DNA of 24,469 nucleotides, from assembly GCA_015478945.1 (NCBI GenBank), contig JABUQX010126329.1, forward strand, positions 1 to 24,469, in the 5' to 3' direction. Shown here piece by piece: positions 1-14,574 of the stretch. The notes beneath the pieces were generated by a model. It made no database searches and was not told the DNA's origin. It was given only the letters and a program-made list of their open reading frames with translations. The position numbers were made by a program, and so were the translations under genes. How positions within the stretch are numbered: the stretch's first letter is position 1; each line of letters begins with the position of its first letter. This DNA is from Trachelipus rathkii (taxonomy: Eukaryota > Arthropoda > Malacostraca > Isopoda > Trachelipodidae).

Positions 1-11
1 ATATATATATA

Positions 12-45
<34 letters not shown>
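1..45. repeat. (AT)n microsatellite at window edge
   Basis: Almost pure AT dinucleotide run with one TT interruption; it continues past the start of the window. Confidence 0.95.
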
Positions 46-50
<5 letters not shown>

Positions 51-138
51 CCTCTGGACTTTGTTATAACGGATATGATACTTAAAAATGCTTAGTGTCT
101 AAAAAATTGGGGGCCCCCTGGCTATAATCTATATATAT

Positions 139-140
<2 letters not shown>

Positions 141-218
<78 letters not shown>
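141..218. repeat. (TA)n microsatellite
   Basis: Pure TA run. Reading frames across it give only Tyr-Ile repeats and are not genes. Confidence 0.95.
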
Positions 219-220
<2 letters not shown>

Positions 221-234
221 TAAGCAAGGCTATT

Positions 235-278
235 CGGTCCATGTGGGGCAATTCGGACCACATGGGGCAATTGATCCA
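235..278. repeat. Dispersed GGGGCAATTCGGTCCA-type motif, two imperfect copies
   Basis: TGGGGCAATTCGGACCA at 244-260 is followed by TGGGGCAATTGATCCA at 263-278, and is preceded by TTCGGTCCA. The same word recurs at 596-611 (plus), as both arms of a hairpin at 1669-1713, and at 1873-1888 (minus). The motif therefore marks a dispersed repeat family within the first 1.9 kb. Confidence 0.7.
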
Positions 279-912
279 GTGGCTCAAAATAGCCTGTACA
301 GATGTAAAATATATCTTTAACGATGTAAAATAATGTTCTTTTTTTACATGATTGCTTAATATTTTATGAAACCTTTAATTTATTCATTAATTTTGTGATT
401 TTTTCTTTTTTTCTGAGCACTATAAAATCGGGTAAATTTTGGGCTTATTGGTAAGAATCATACAGGTCAAAATAATTGTACTACATTATTGGTACCAAGA
501 TATAGTCTTAAAATAGTTCATAACCTTAATGCAATAGCACCAATCATTCCAACGCTCAAGAATTAAATAGTATTTTTATTCCTTCATTGGAATATGGGGC
601 AATTCGGTCCAGGTTTAAAACTTTTGCGTGTGGCAAATAGGTCCACATTGAAATCTTCATTAAATTAACATGTATAATACTCTTCTACAAAACATATTCT
701 GAAATATAATGATTAAAATAATTATTACACTTGTAGAGCAGCATAACTAGTTTTTCAAATAGGCCTAATTAACTTGTACAATTTTCAATAAGATGGTTCA
801 CACTTACACAAAAGTAACACGGCAGGGATACAAAGAGATACTTTGCTGATGATGTTGCCAGACCACCAAGCAGTTTTCGTTCTTGCATTGGTTCTTACAG
901 GAAACGTAATAT
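279..912. other. AT-rich stretch without a recognisable gene
   Basis: No credible coding frame. The only structured item is a perfect copy of GGGGCAATTCGGTCCA at 596-611. Confidence 0.6.
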
Positions 913-1588
913 GCCTAAACGCTCGAGTTTGATTCATTTTTGTTAAACAGCGTTTGCGTTCGTTTGTCAAACAGCGCAAAATCGTAAGAAACGCCCACCA
1001 AACGTAAAGAATATTCTTAATTCTGTGTAATATAAAATAAAAAAGAATTGCAACCTTACAGAATTAATAACATTACAGTTCGTTTTTGTCAAACAGCGCA
1101 AAATCATAAAAAAAATGCTCACCAAACGTAAAGAATTTCCTTAATTCTGTGTAATATAGAATACAAAAGAATTAAGGAAATTCCTTACGTTTGTTTACGA
1201 TTTTGCATTTGACAAAAACGAACGCAAACTCGACATTTTATTAGTTTTCAAACCCAATTTTTTAAAATAATATTGTAATACCATTATGTTATTAGTGACC
1301 TAAAACGCTTGAGCTTGCATTCATTTTTGTCAAACAGCGTTTGCGTTCATTTTTGTCAAACATCGCAAATCGTAAAAAAACGCTCACCAAACGTAAAGAA
1401 TTTCCTTAATTCTGTATAATACAGAATAAAAAAGAATAGCAACCTTACAGAATTAAGGAAATTCCTTACGTTAGGCGAGCCTTTTTTTTACGATTTTGCA
1501 GTTTGACAAAAACGAACGCAAACTCAAACATTTTATTACGTTTTCGAACCCAATTTCTTAAAATAATATTGTAATACCATTATGTTTA
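913..1588. repeat. Tandem pair of fold-back (MITE-like) units
   Basis: Two related units lie head to tail (about 913-1289 and 1300-1586). Both start with CCTAAA(A)ACGCT(C/T)GAG and end with the same tail, AATATTGTAATACCATTATG. Inside each, a left arm containing TCAAACA(G/T)CGCAAA and ACCAAACGTAAAGAA is followed by its reverse complement: arms 1079-1150/1169-1228 in unit 1 and 1341-1415/1447-1523 in unit 2. Unit 1 also carries an extra left arm at 953-1026. The structure is that of a non-coding, hairpin-forming transposon derivative. No coding frame is present, and I did not find a clear target-site duplication. Confidence 0.75.
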
Positions 1589-1668
1589 AAAATAAAATGA
1601 AAACTGACTTATCATAGTTTATTAAATAAAACACTTTAATGAGGATTCTTAGGGATGTGAAAATTGAA

Positions 1669-1713
1669 GTGGACCGAATTGACCCCCCAAAATTGTGGGG
1701 CAATTCGGTCCAC
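1669..1713. repeat. Hairpin made from two GGGGCAATTCGGTCCAC motifs
   Basis: GTGGACCGAATTG at 1669-1681 pairs with CAATTCGGTCCAC at 1701-1713, and CCCC/GGGG extends the stem around a short AAAATT loop. It is an almost perfect inverted repeat built from the same motif found dispersed at 244, 596 and 1873. Confidence 0.8.
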
Positions 1714-1872
1714 GTTACTTATCGCCTTCTAACATTAATCCTATATTATATATACCAATACAATTATACTAATTCTACTCCCAAAGGATAACATTAACAT
1801 ATAAAAAAAATTTTTTCAAAAAAAAAAAAATAAAGTCTCCATAAACCTTAGCATTTTGAGTACCCCTGATTT

Positions 1873-1888
1873 TGGACCGAATTGCCCC
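1873..1888 (-). repeat. Dispersed motif copy, minus orientation
   Basis: TGGACCGAATTGCCCC is the exact reverse complement of the copy at 596-611. It sits just before a short (AT)n run at 1899-1921. Confidence 0.7.
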
Positions 1889-1985
1889 GTTTTACGGTAT
1901 ATATATATATATATATATATAAGATTTTATATTGAAAGTTATATAGAATTATTTTTTTACATTTCTTTATAGTTAAAAGGAAAAT

Positions 1986-2050
1986 TCGTAAATTCGGTTC
2001 GGCGGAATTTCGTATTCCGAACCGAAAATTTCAGTTCCGGTACACCCCTA
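1986..2050 (-). mobile_element. Orphan hAT-like terminal sequence
   Basis: Read on the minus strand from 2050 inward, the sequence begins TAGGGGTGTACCGGAAC. This resembles hAT-superfamily termini (C/TAGGG.TGT). It is followed by a subterminal palindrome around TTCGGTTCGG and CCGAACCGAA. It resembles the terminus at 21339 (TAGGGATGTACCGATAG). The inner side fades into AT-rich sequence, and both sides abut (AT)n, so only one end is visible. No transposase is associated with it. Confidence 0.5.
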
Positions 2051-2360
2051 ATATATATATATATATATATATATATAGGTCTAGTACATATACTGGCAAC
2101 TATGGCCCAGTTGATCTGGCAACTATGACTAGGCTACTTTTTCTTTTTTTTCTTTTACAGTACTTGTGTCGCTGTCTATAAAGCAGAAATAATCTATGGG
2201 AATATTCACAACTTTGCCAGTCTGTAACTTTTTTTCCTAAAGAGACCGACAAATAATTTTTTTTTATTCTTTTTCGCTATTTTTTTTAGAGTCTATGCTG
2301 TGATTTTCATAAAAATCTGTTATAAGGAAGTTATTGGACATAATTACCGAAATTTTAAAA

Positions 2361-2440
2361 TTTCCCTGACTTTTAGCATATCTTAAAACATTTCCCTGAC
2401 CAATTTTTTTTTCCCTGACTTTCCCTGACCTTCCCTGACT
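2361..2440. repeat. Short array of TTCCCTGAC
   Basis: Five exact copies of TTCCCTGAC at 2362, 2392, 2411, 2421 and 2431. The last three have 10-bp spacing and the first two are separated by AT-rich spacers. The minus-strand frame across it (2264-2485) is low complexity and is not called a gene. Confidence 0.8.
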
Positions 2441-2537
2441 TTCCAGAAAGTGTGAACCGTGTTGTCTTACCTTGAAGTGGATCAATATTCTGCAGTGACA
2501 AATCCATATTTAACTATATAATAGGCTTGCTTTTTAA

Positions 2538-2711
2538 TTCTATTTTAAAGTTTATCTAGGCCTATTTCTTAGTTTTATTATAGGGTTTATCTGGGCATAT
2601 TTCCTAATTCTATTATAGGGTTTATCTAGGCCTATTTCCTAATTCTATTAGAGGGCTGATCTAGGCCTACTTCCTAATTCTATTATAGGGCTGATCTAGG
2701 CCTACTTTCCA
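2538..2711. repeat. 35-bp minisatellite, five units
   Basis: Five consecutive 35-bp units start at 2538, 2573, 2608, 2643 and 2678. All are built on TTCTATTATAGGG, TTTATCTAGGCCTA and TTTCCTAA. Units 4 and 5 share GGGCTGATCTAGGCCTACTT, which shows later local duplication. No coding frame crosses it. Confidence 0.9.
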
Positions 2712-2879
2712 TTTTCTGTTTCACATTCAAATTAGGCTTGCTACAAACTACTCTCAGCTACCATGTTCAAGTAAATCGTTTCTACTGGTAACAACCTACA
2801 TAACATAAGAATAATGAAACATTAAAATAAATGGATATTTTACTATAAAATATTAACCCTATAAATACATAACGTGTAA

Positions 2880-3282
2880 AGGTAAAGGGTGTATCATTAA
2901 TAATAATACAGGGTCGTGATATAGCCTTAGCATCGGTGTATTTATTTATTTTATTTATTATAAGGGCGTGGTAAGGTAAAGGATGGGCGTGGTAAAGCCT
3001 TAACATCGGCACCACTTAATCCCATTTGTAGCAAAGCACACCACAAATGTACTCATTAACGTCTGAGTGCGACGAAAGCTGAGTTAATACAGAATAGCTC
3101 ACATTCTCTCGCTCCAACCCAGACTCAAACATAGGTCCCCTCGCTTGCTAAGCAGTGTCTACCAAGAGCTAAGCAAGTTTATTCTATTTATACATGGTCG
3201 TGGCATGGCCTTAACATCTTTATTTATTTATTTATTATAAGATCGTGGTAAAGCCTTAACATCGGCACCACTTAACAAATAT
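2880..3282 (-). mobile_element. tRNA-SINE-like repeat with duplicated 3' tail
   Basis: On the minus strand, 3175 down to 3095 resembles a tRNA-derived SINE head: TTAGCAAGCGAGGGG is followed by GTTTGAGTCTGGG, which is close to a Pol III B box. A body containing TTAATGAGTAC follows. The tail has repeated words of the type GCCGATGTTAAGGCTTTACCACG and an (AAAT)n run. That tail word is found four times, near 2912, 2986, 3189 and 3243, so a second tail copy lies directly upstream (3185-3282). The A box is weak, so the SINE assignment is tentative. Confidence 0.45.
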
Positions 3283-3900
<618 letters not shown>

Positions 3901-3918
3901 CAGCGTTTAGATTGTCCG

Positions 3919-3996
3919 TCATATGTATCTTAAAAACTATTAATACTACAGTAAAATGGAATACATTTTCGGAATCAGCGTAAAACGTTAGCCCTG
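3919..3996 (+). repeat. Left arm of imperfect inverted repeat
   Basis: The reverse complement of this segment matches 4735-4814 along its length. Shared words include AATGTATTCC, TTACTGTAG, ATTAATAGTTTTT and AGATACATATGA. The two arms lie just inside flanking (AT)n tracts (3898 and 4849) and enclose about 740 bp that includes the GC-rich island. Confidence 0.8.
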
Positions 3997-4169
3997 GAAA
4001 GTATAATTAATGTAATAAATGAGTAATAAATAACAATTAATATGTTAGTGCAAAATGATAAATTCTATCAAAAAATCTGCAATCTCTAAAAACAGTTCAT
4101 TATAACGGGGTCATAAATTTGTAACGGGGTCTGTAACGGGGTTTGAATACCAAAATCTCATATTCGGCA

Positions 4170-4300
<131 letters not shown>

Positions 4301-4318
4301 TCATCTACGTATAAATGT

Positions 4319-4355
4319 CTATATATATATGTTACTATATATATATACATATATA

Positions 4356-4403
<48 letters not shown>
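4319..4403. repeat. (AT)n microsatellite abutting GC-rich island
   Basis: AT run with a few interruptions. It ends abruptly at CGGCACACTAGGGGG. Confidence 0.9.
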
Positions 4404-4404
<1 letters not shown>

Positions 4405-4620
4405 GGCACACTAGGGGGCTCGAGCCGACGGGGAACATAGGGGATGTTTCCATACCCCCGTAGAAGAGGGAGCGGAGAACCCCCGCGACGCCCAAATACC
4501 AAGAGCGGGGGTTCCGGGGCCCCTCCCTTAGTCCTAATCCGTAGTTCCCCGGAAGACCGAAGACCCCGACTCCTGCCATCGGGGGCGGTATGCCCGGGTA
4601 TTCTCTAGTTTTAAACACCA
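4404..4620. other. Isolated GC-rich island
   Basis: About 215 bp rich in CCCC/GGGG runs, standing alone in otherwise extremely AT-rich DNA. It contains the palindrome GGCTCGAGCC near 4418 and several short G-run/C-run pairs able to fold. The minus frame is open through it but has the Gly/Pro look of simple GC-rich DNA and runs into the (AT)n, so I do not call a gene. It could be a conserved piece of a repeat family, a structured RNA remnant or a foreign insertion. Confidence 0.6.
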
Positions 4621-4734
4621 CCCATTATTTAAAGAGCAACGTAAGTTACGCTAATTAAAATAAGTTTAAAATTACTCTTCTACATTTTATTAACTTTTTT
4701 TAAAATCGCTTTTTTTTATTTTTTTTTAAATTTT

Positions 4735-4814
4735 CTAGGACTAACTCTTTACTAAGGATTCAAAAATGTATTCCGTTTACTGTAGCATTAATAGTTTTTG
4801 AGAAGATACATATG
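4735..4814 (-). repeat. Right arm of imperfect inverted repeat
   Basis: Pairs with 3919-3996; the mismatches are scattered substitutions plus a 3-bp indel (GAG) near 4800. The arms could be the ends of a non-autonomous transposon inserted in (AT)n. Confidence 0.8.
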
Positions 4815-4846
4815 AAAAATAATCCGACATTGAAATTTGACATGTA

Positions 4847-4848
<2 letters not shown>

Positions 4849-4945
<97 letters not shown>

Positions 4946-4949
4946 TACT

Positions 4950-5027
<78 letters not shown>
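4849..5027. repeat. (AT)n microsatellite
   Basis: AT run with a short interruption (TTCTACT) near 4943. Confidence 0.95.
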
Positions 5028-7964
<2,937 letters not shown>

Positions 7965-8075
7965 CTCACAGTTGTGTTTAAAAACGAATTTACATTGAGC
8001 TTTTAACATTCCTACTACATTTACTCTCTCATTAAGAGGGAAAAATCTTCGCGATTCCACTTTTCCTAACATAGC
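7965..8075 (-). other. Possible small exon, function unknown
   Basis: It lies inside a 117-codon minus frame (7839-8192). The segment is bounded by an acceptor-like TTACAATATCCAG and a donor-like GAG|GTAAAG. It is exactly 37 codons long in phase 0, so it could be spliced in frame after the phase-0 zinc-finger exon lying upstream on the same strand. The encoded peptide has a normal residue mix (for example ESRRFFPLNERVNVV) but matches no family I recognise. It may equally be chance. Confidence 0.2.
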
Positions 8076-9148
8076 CTGGATATTGTAACGATATAGGTAG
8101 CTATACAACAGTATTATGAATAGAAAATTAGTCTGTTTGCAAGATATGACTAGTTTTAACTTCTGAATATTATCGGCTTTAATCATTTTCAAAATACATT
8201 TTGATTTATAGTCATTTTGTAGTATTTGGCATTGTCAATCTTTTTAAGTTATTTTGGAACATGTGTACTACAATCTTTAGGACTTTACATAATAGTAATT
8301 TGAATATTATCTTTTAATTTTGCAATTTATTAGCAATAGGTTTTGAAGTTTCGTTCTAAATTTTGATTTTCATTCAAGAATTTATTTCCGATAGGCATTG
8401 AAGTATCATTGCCTCATTCGATTTTGCTTAAATTTAATTATTTGTAGCAGAATTTTCTTTAGAATTTATTAAGGTATCGAATTTAATAAAATATTTCACA
8501 TACTTTTTATCAATTAAAACTATTCATTCGAGACTTTTAGTATAAGCACCAAAGAATATATTCTTCTTTCAAATATAAATTGTTTATTCCTTCATATGAA
8601 TTATCAAATTTACATTACAATTATTTAAAGATTTTCTTTGATTTAAACACGAATAATTTAATGTTTCGTGAACGAAACTTTTCGACTCGCAAATTCTTTG
8701 GTTTTTCGATAATATTTTTATTAACATTTTAAAGTAAATTAATCCATTAGTAAAGAAATTAAAAATCTTGTTCAAAAGAATGATTTATTTATGAGAATTT
8801 ATCATCTAAGAAGGACTTGCAAATTGGAACATTTTGTTCCTTAAAGTTAGACTTTAGTTTGATGCAAATACAAATTTTATTAATACACGCTCAATTCGAC
8901 TACTTTCTTATTACAATTAGAGTTGCTTATAATGTTAAAATTATTTTTTATTATTATTATTTTCCATTTATTAATAACCCTCTACAGAAACCTCTTGATA
9001 TTTTCTTCCCCTCTACAAATGTTTAATAGTTCTTCCTGCCATGAATGAGGAAAACGGTAATCAATTCTTGTTCTTTTCAGCCATTGCTCTTCACTAATGA
9101 TGATAATTATTTTTATTTAATTTTTATTTCTCCCTTTTAAAGGGTTAC
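8076..9148. other. AT-rich region 3' of the zinc-finger exon
   Basis: No convincing frame; short frames at 8584-8775 (minus) and 8817-9026 (plus) are AT-biased. It is probably intron or downstream flank of the minus-strand zinc-finger gene. Confidence 0.45.
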
Positions 9149-10183
9149 TTACATACTTACGTGCTTAAGCAAATGTTTTTTTAAATCACTTTTATAATTA
9201 CTTTCATAGCTGCACTCGGAACATTTAAATAACTTTGTATCTTGATGCTTAAGCAAGTGCTGTTTTAAGTGTCCTTTCTGATTACACTCATAGCTACACT
9301 CAGCACATTTAAATAATTTTATATTTTCGTGATTAAGCATGTGTATCCTTAAATATTTCTTCTGATTACATTCATAGCTGCACTCAGAACATTTAAATAA
9401 CTTTGTATCTCGATGCTTAAGCATGTGCCGTTTTAAGGTTCCTTTCTCATTACACTCATAGCTGCACTCAGCACATTTAAATAATTTTATATTTTCGTGA
9501 TTAAGCATGTGTATTCTTAAGTATTTCTTCTGATTACATTCATAGCTGCACTCAGAACATTTCAATAACTTTGTATCTCGATGAGTATGCATGTGCTGTT
9601 TTAAGTTTCCTTTCTGATTACACTCAAAGCTGCACTCGTAACATTTAAATAATTTAATATTTTCGTGATTAAACATGTGTATTCTTATGTCTTTCTTTAG
9701 ATTACATTCATAGCTACACTCAGAACATTTAAATAACTTTGTATCTCGATGAGTAAGCATGTGCTGTTTTAAGTCTCCTTTCCGATTACACTCGTAGCTG
9801 CACTCAAAACATTTAAATAATTTAATATTTTCGTGATTAAGCATGTGCTCTTTTAATGTTGATTTAAAATTACTTTCATAACTGCACTCAGAACATTTAA
9901 ATAACTTTGTATCTCGATGCTTGAGCATGTGCCGCTTTAAGTTTGCTTTCCGATTACATTCATAACTACAATGCTCACACTTAAACTTTCTTTCATGTAT
10001 TTTTAAATGCCTTTTTAATGGATCTTTGTTTTTAAAACTTAAATTACAATATTTGCAACTGAGGTTTTCCCGATAATTCTTTTTCATGTTTTGATTCTGC
10101 GCTGCTGATGCTTGAGGTCTTCTTCTTAAAGAACTTTTCATTTTGAAATCCTTTCCTACTTCACCAACATCGATAGTGAGGGT
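9149..10183 (-). CDS. C2H2 zinc-finger protein, 11 fingers, probable internal exon
   Basis: The frame 10141-9149 encodes 330 residues, nearly all of it eleven C2H2 fingers of the form C-x2-C-x12-H-x3-H joined by 7-residue linkers, starting near residue 29. Such arrays bind DNA (or RNA) in the nucleus, and a transcriptional regulator is the likely role. From finger 2 on, linkers alternate between HRDTKLFK and HENIKLFK types, so the unit is a two-finger, 168-bp repeat. Fingers 7 and 9 are identical. Most fingers carry an extra Cys four residues after the second zinc Cys (CSYEC). The exon probably extends beyond the frame as drawn. Upstream of the Met the frame stays open to an acceptor-like TTTTCTTTTTGTACAG ending at 10184, and the terminal codons read through a donor-like CAC|GTAAGTATG at 9161/9160. 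Exon 10183-9161 would be 1,023 bp, phase 0 at both ends. The true start and end then lie in other exons that I cannot identify. Confidence 0.85.
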   Translation of the reverse strand, partial: TLTIDVGEVGKDFKMKSSLRRRPQASAAQNQNMKKNYRENLSCKYCNLSFKNKDPLKRHLKIHERKFKCEHCSYECNRKANLKRHMLKHRDTKLFKCSECSYESNFKSTLKEHMLNHENIKLFKCFECSYECNRKGDLKQHMLTHRDTKLFKCSECSYECNLKKDIRIHMFNHENIKLFKCYECSFECNQKGNLKQHMHTHRDTKLLKCSECSYECNQKKYLRIHMLNHENIKLFKCAECSYECNEKGTLKRHMLKHRDTKLFKCSECSYECNQKKYLRIHMLNHENIKLFKCAECSYECNQKGHLKQHLLKHQDTKLFKCSECSYESNYKSDLKKHLLKHVSM

Positions 10184-12429
<2,246 letters not shown>

Positions 12430-12432
<3 letters not shown>

Positions 12433-12940
12433 TGTGTCACTCTATCACCAAGCTATTTTTAGTATTGTTTTTCTATTGAGCTATTTTATATTTTGAGTGC
12501 CATAGTTCCATAAGTAGACGTTGCAATCTTATCTACTATATAGAAACGAACCTTTTGCAATTTGATACTCTCATCCTTCATCATACGAGTTTGGTTTGTA
12601 AGTTAAAGGTTAATTATTCAAGGTAAAAGAATCTACAGGTATTGTTTCATTCTCTATGGTAAGGAGGTTACTATCACATCAGGCAATAAATCAAGTAATA
12701 TTTTGTGGGGTAATTATTTCGTCTGGGGGCCTGGCCGAGGGAAAGATCTTCAAGTTCGAGTTCCACAGTAAGTATCGCAATAATATATCATTTCAAAATT
12801 TAGCATTGCAATTTTACGGGGGCCTGTCCAGGAAATATAGTTTTCAAAAATAAGATTGCATAAGTAACTAGTATTGCGTTTTATATTTTTGATAGTGCAT
12901 AGACACTATTCTGAGAGTTTATTATAGTTGGTGATTAATT

Positions 12941-12942
<2 letters not shown>
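12430..12942 (+). promoter_or_regulatory. LTR/leader junction region with primer-binding-site-like sequences
   Basis: Two segments resemble the proline-tRNA type of primer-binding site known from gammaretroviruses (TGGGGGCTCGTCCGGGA): TGGGGGCCTGGCCGAGGG at 12724-12741 and GGGGGCCTGTCCAGGA at 12818-12833. By eye they match at about 12 of 18 and 13 of 16 positions. A PBS normally touches the LTR end, so the 5' LTR could extend to about 12723. Which of the two is genuine, and which tRNA is used, cannot be settled here. Confidence 0.35.
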
Positions 12943-12981
<39 letters not shown>

Positions 12982-13447
12982 CTAATATATATATATATTA
13001 TTAATATGTATAATAATAATAATAATATATATATAATAATAATATAATAATAATATAATATATATGTATGTTTAAATTTAATATATTGATAGAAATATAC
13101 AATAATAATAATAATAACTAATAATAATAATAATAATATATAATAATATATAACTTAATAATAATAATATAATAATAATAATAATAATATGTAATAATAA
13201 TAACTATATATATATATATATAACTCTATAATATATATAACAATAATATATATATATATTTATTATAATAATAACTAATAATAATAATATAATATAATAT
13301 ATAATATAATAATAATAACATATAACCAGTAATAATAATATATATATATATATATATATAATAACAATAACATAATAATAACATATATATATATATCTTC
13401 TTTATATATGCTATATATATATATATATATAATATATATATATATTA
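12943..13447. repeat. Mixed TA / TAA microsatellite field in the leader
   Basis: Interleaved (TA)n and (TAA)n/(AATA)n runs with short unique pieces. More TA runs occur at about 13612-13735. There is no coding potential. Confidence 0.9.
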
Positions 13448-13868
13448 ATGACAGCTACAAAGTGTAGTTTTGATGAGCGAAAAATTTGCAAATTCCGTTT
13501 TCTAAATTCTTGCTTTTTTTGAAAGCCTTACCTGCACAGACTATTTTCTCTAAAAATCATGGTTTTGAAGATAAATTTGAAATTTTTCGGTTTTCCTAAT
13601 TTGGATATGATATAAATATATATATATATAATATATATATGTATATATATATATTAACAACTGCTAACTATATATATATATATGCTATATATATATATGC
13701 TATATATATATATATACTATATATATATGCTAATATATAATATCCAAGTATTTGTAAGCGCATCACAATTTTTATGGTATTATCAGCTCGTTTTTTTTTT
13801 TTTTTTTGAGATCGCAGACGAAAATTTCAAGTTGACTGTGGGCTAAACTGTTTTGATATTTATTTAAC

Positions 13869-14574
13869 ATGGCTAGTAATGAGGCGTTGCTTGAACTCTG
13901 TACGAGTTTAGGACTTTCTGGGACAGATGCTTTAAATTTTTTCCGTGAAGAAAGAGTGAGAGAAAGAGAGGCTGCAAGAGAGTTAGAAGAGAAGAAAATA
14001 GAAAAGGAATTAGAGGAGAAGAGAATGGTAAAAGAGAAAGAGTTAGAGGAGAAGAAAATTGCAAAGGAGTTAGAGGAGAAGAGAATTGCAAAGGAGTTAG
14101 AAGAGAAGAAAATGGCAAAAGAAAAGAAGTTAGAGGAGAAGAAAATGGAAAAAGAGAAAATATTGGAGGAACAAAGAAATGCTGCTAATTTAGAAGGGAA
14201 GAGATTACAAATGGAAGCTGACACAGAGGAGAGAAGGTTCAGGGCGGAAGCAGAAGAAAGAAAGAACGAAGCAGATAGAGATGCTAGATAGTCAGCGGAG
14301 AGGATTACGAAAATGAAACTTGAAGCTGAAGAACAACAAAGGCAACACGATGCAACCATAGCTTCCCAAACCTCTTCAAACGCTAACACAACTTCTTCAG
14401 AGAGTAAATTGCCAAAACTTAAGATCCCAAATTTCGATGAGAAAACAAATAATATTGAGGATTATTTAACTCTTTTTTGAAAAGCAGGCTCAAGCTAATT
14501 CCATTCCTAGAGAGAAATACTCCTACTGATTAGGATCTGTTTTGACCGGTAAAGCGGTGAAAGTTTAAAATGAG
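13869..14574 (+). pseudogene. gag: gag N-terminal region, interrupted
   Basis: The ATG at 13869 (context AACATGG) opens a 140-codon frame. After a short head it becomes a charged coiled coil of repeated ELEEKK/IAKELEEKR-type units (residues about 38-105). A TAG at 14289-14291 interrupts it, but the same frame continues with coding character (LPKLKIPNFDE, a typical Gypsy gag entry motif) to a TGA at 14478. A one-base shift at a T run (14473-14478) moves coding into the frame of the next ORF, which has further stops at 14527-14529 (TGA) and 14566-14568 (TAA). The normal product would be the virion-like particle protein. Here it is broken in at least four places. Confidence 0.8.

Noticed and set aside
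1650..2050. TAGGGATGTGAAAATTG at 1650 as partner end of the terminus at 2050
   Set aside because: Similarity is limited to about nine bases and no 8-bp flanking duplication is seen.
4319..4621. Minus-strand frame through the GC-rich island
   Set aside because: Half of it is (AT)n translation and the rest is Gly/Pro-biased with no recognisable domain.
13772..14389. 205-codon minus-strand frame opposite gag
   Set aside because: Ser/Phe/Leu-rich shadow of the K/E-rich gag coiled coil on the plus strand.
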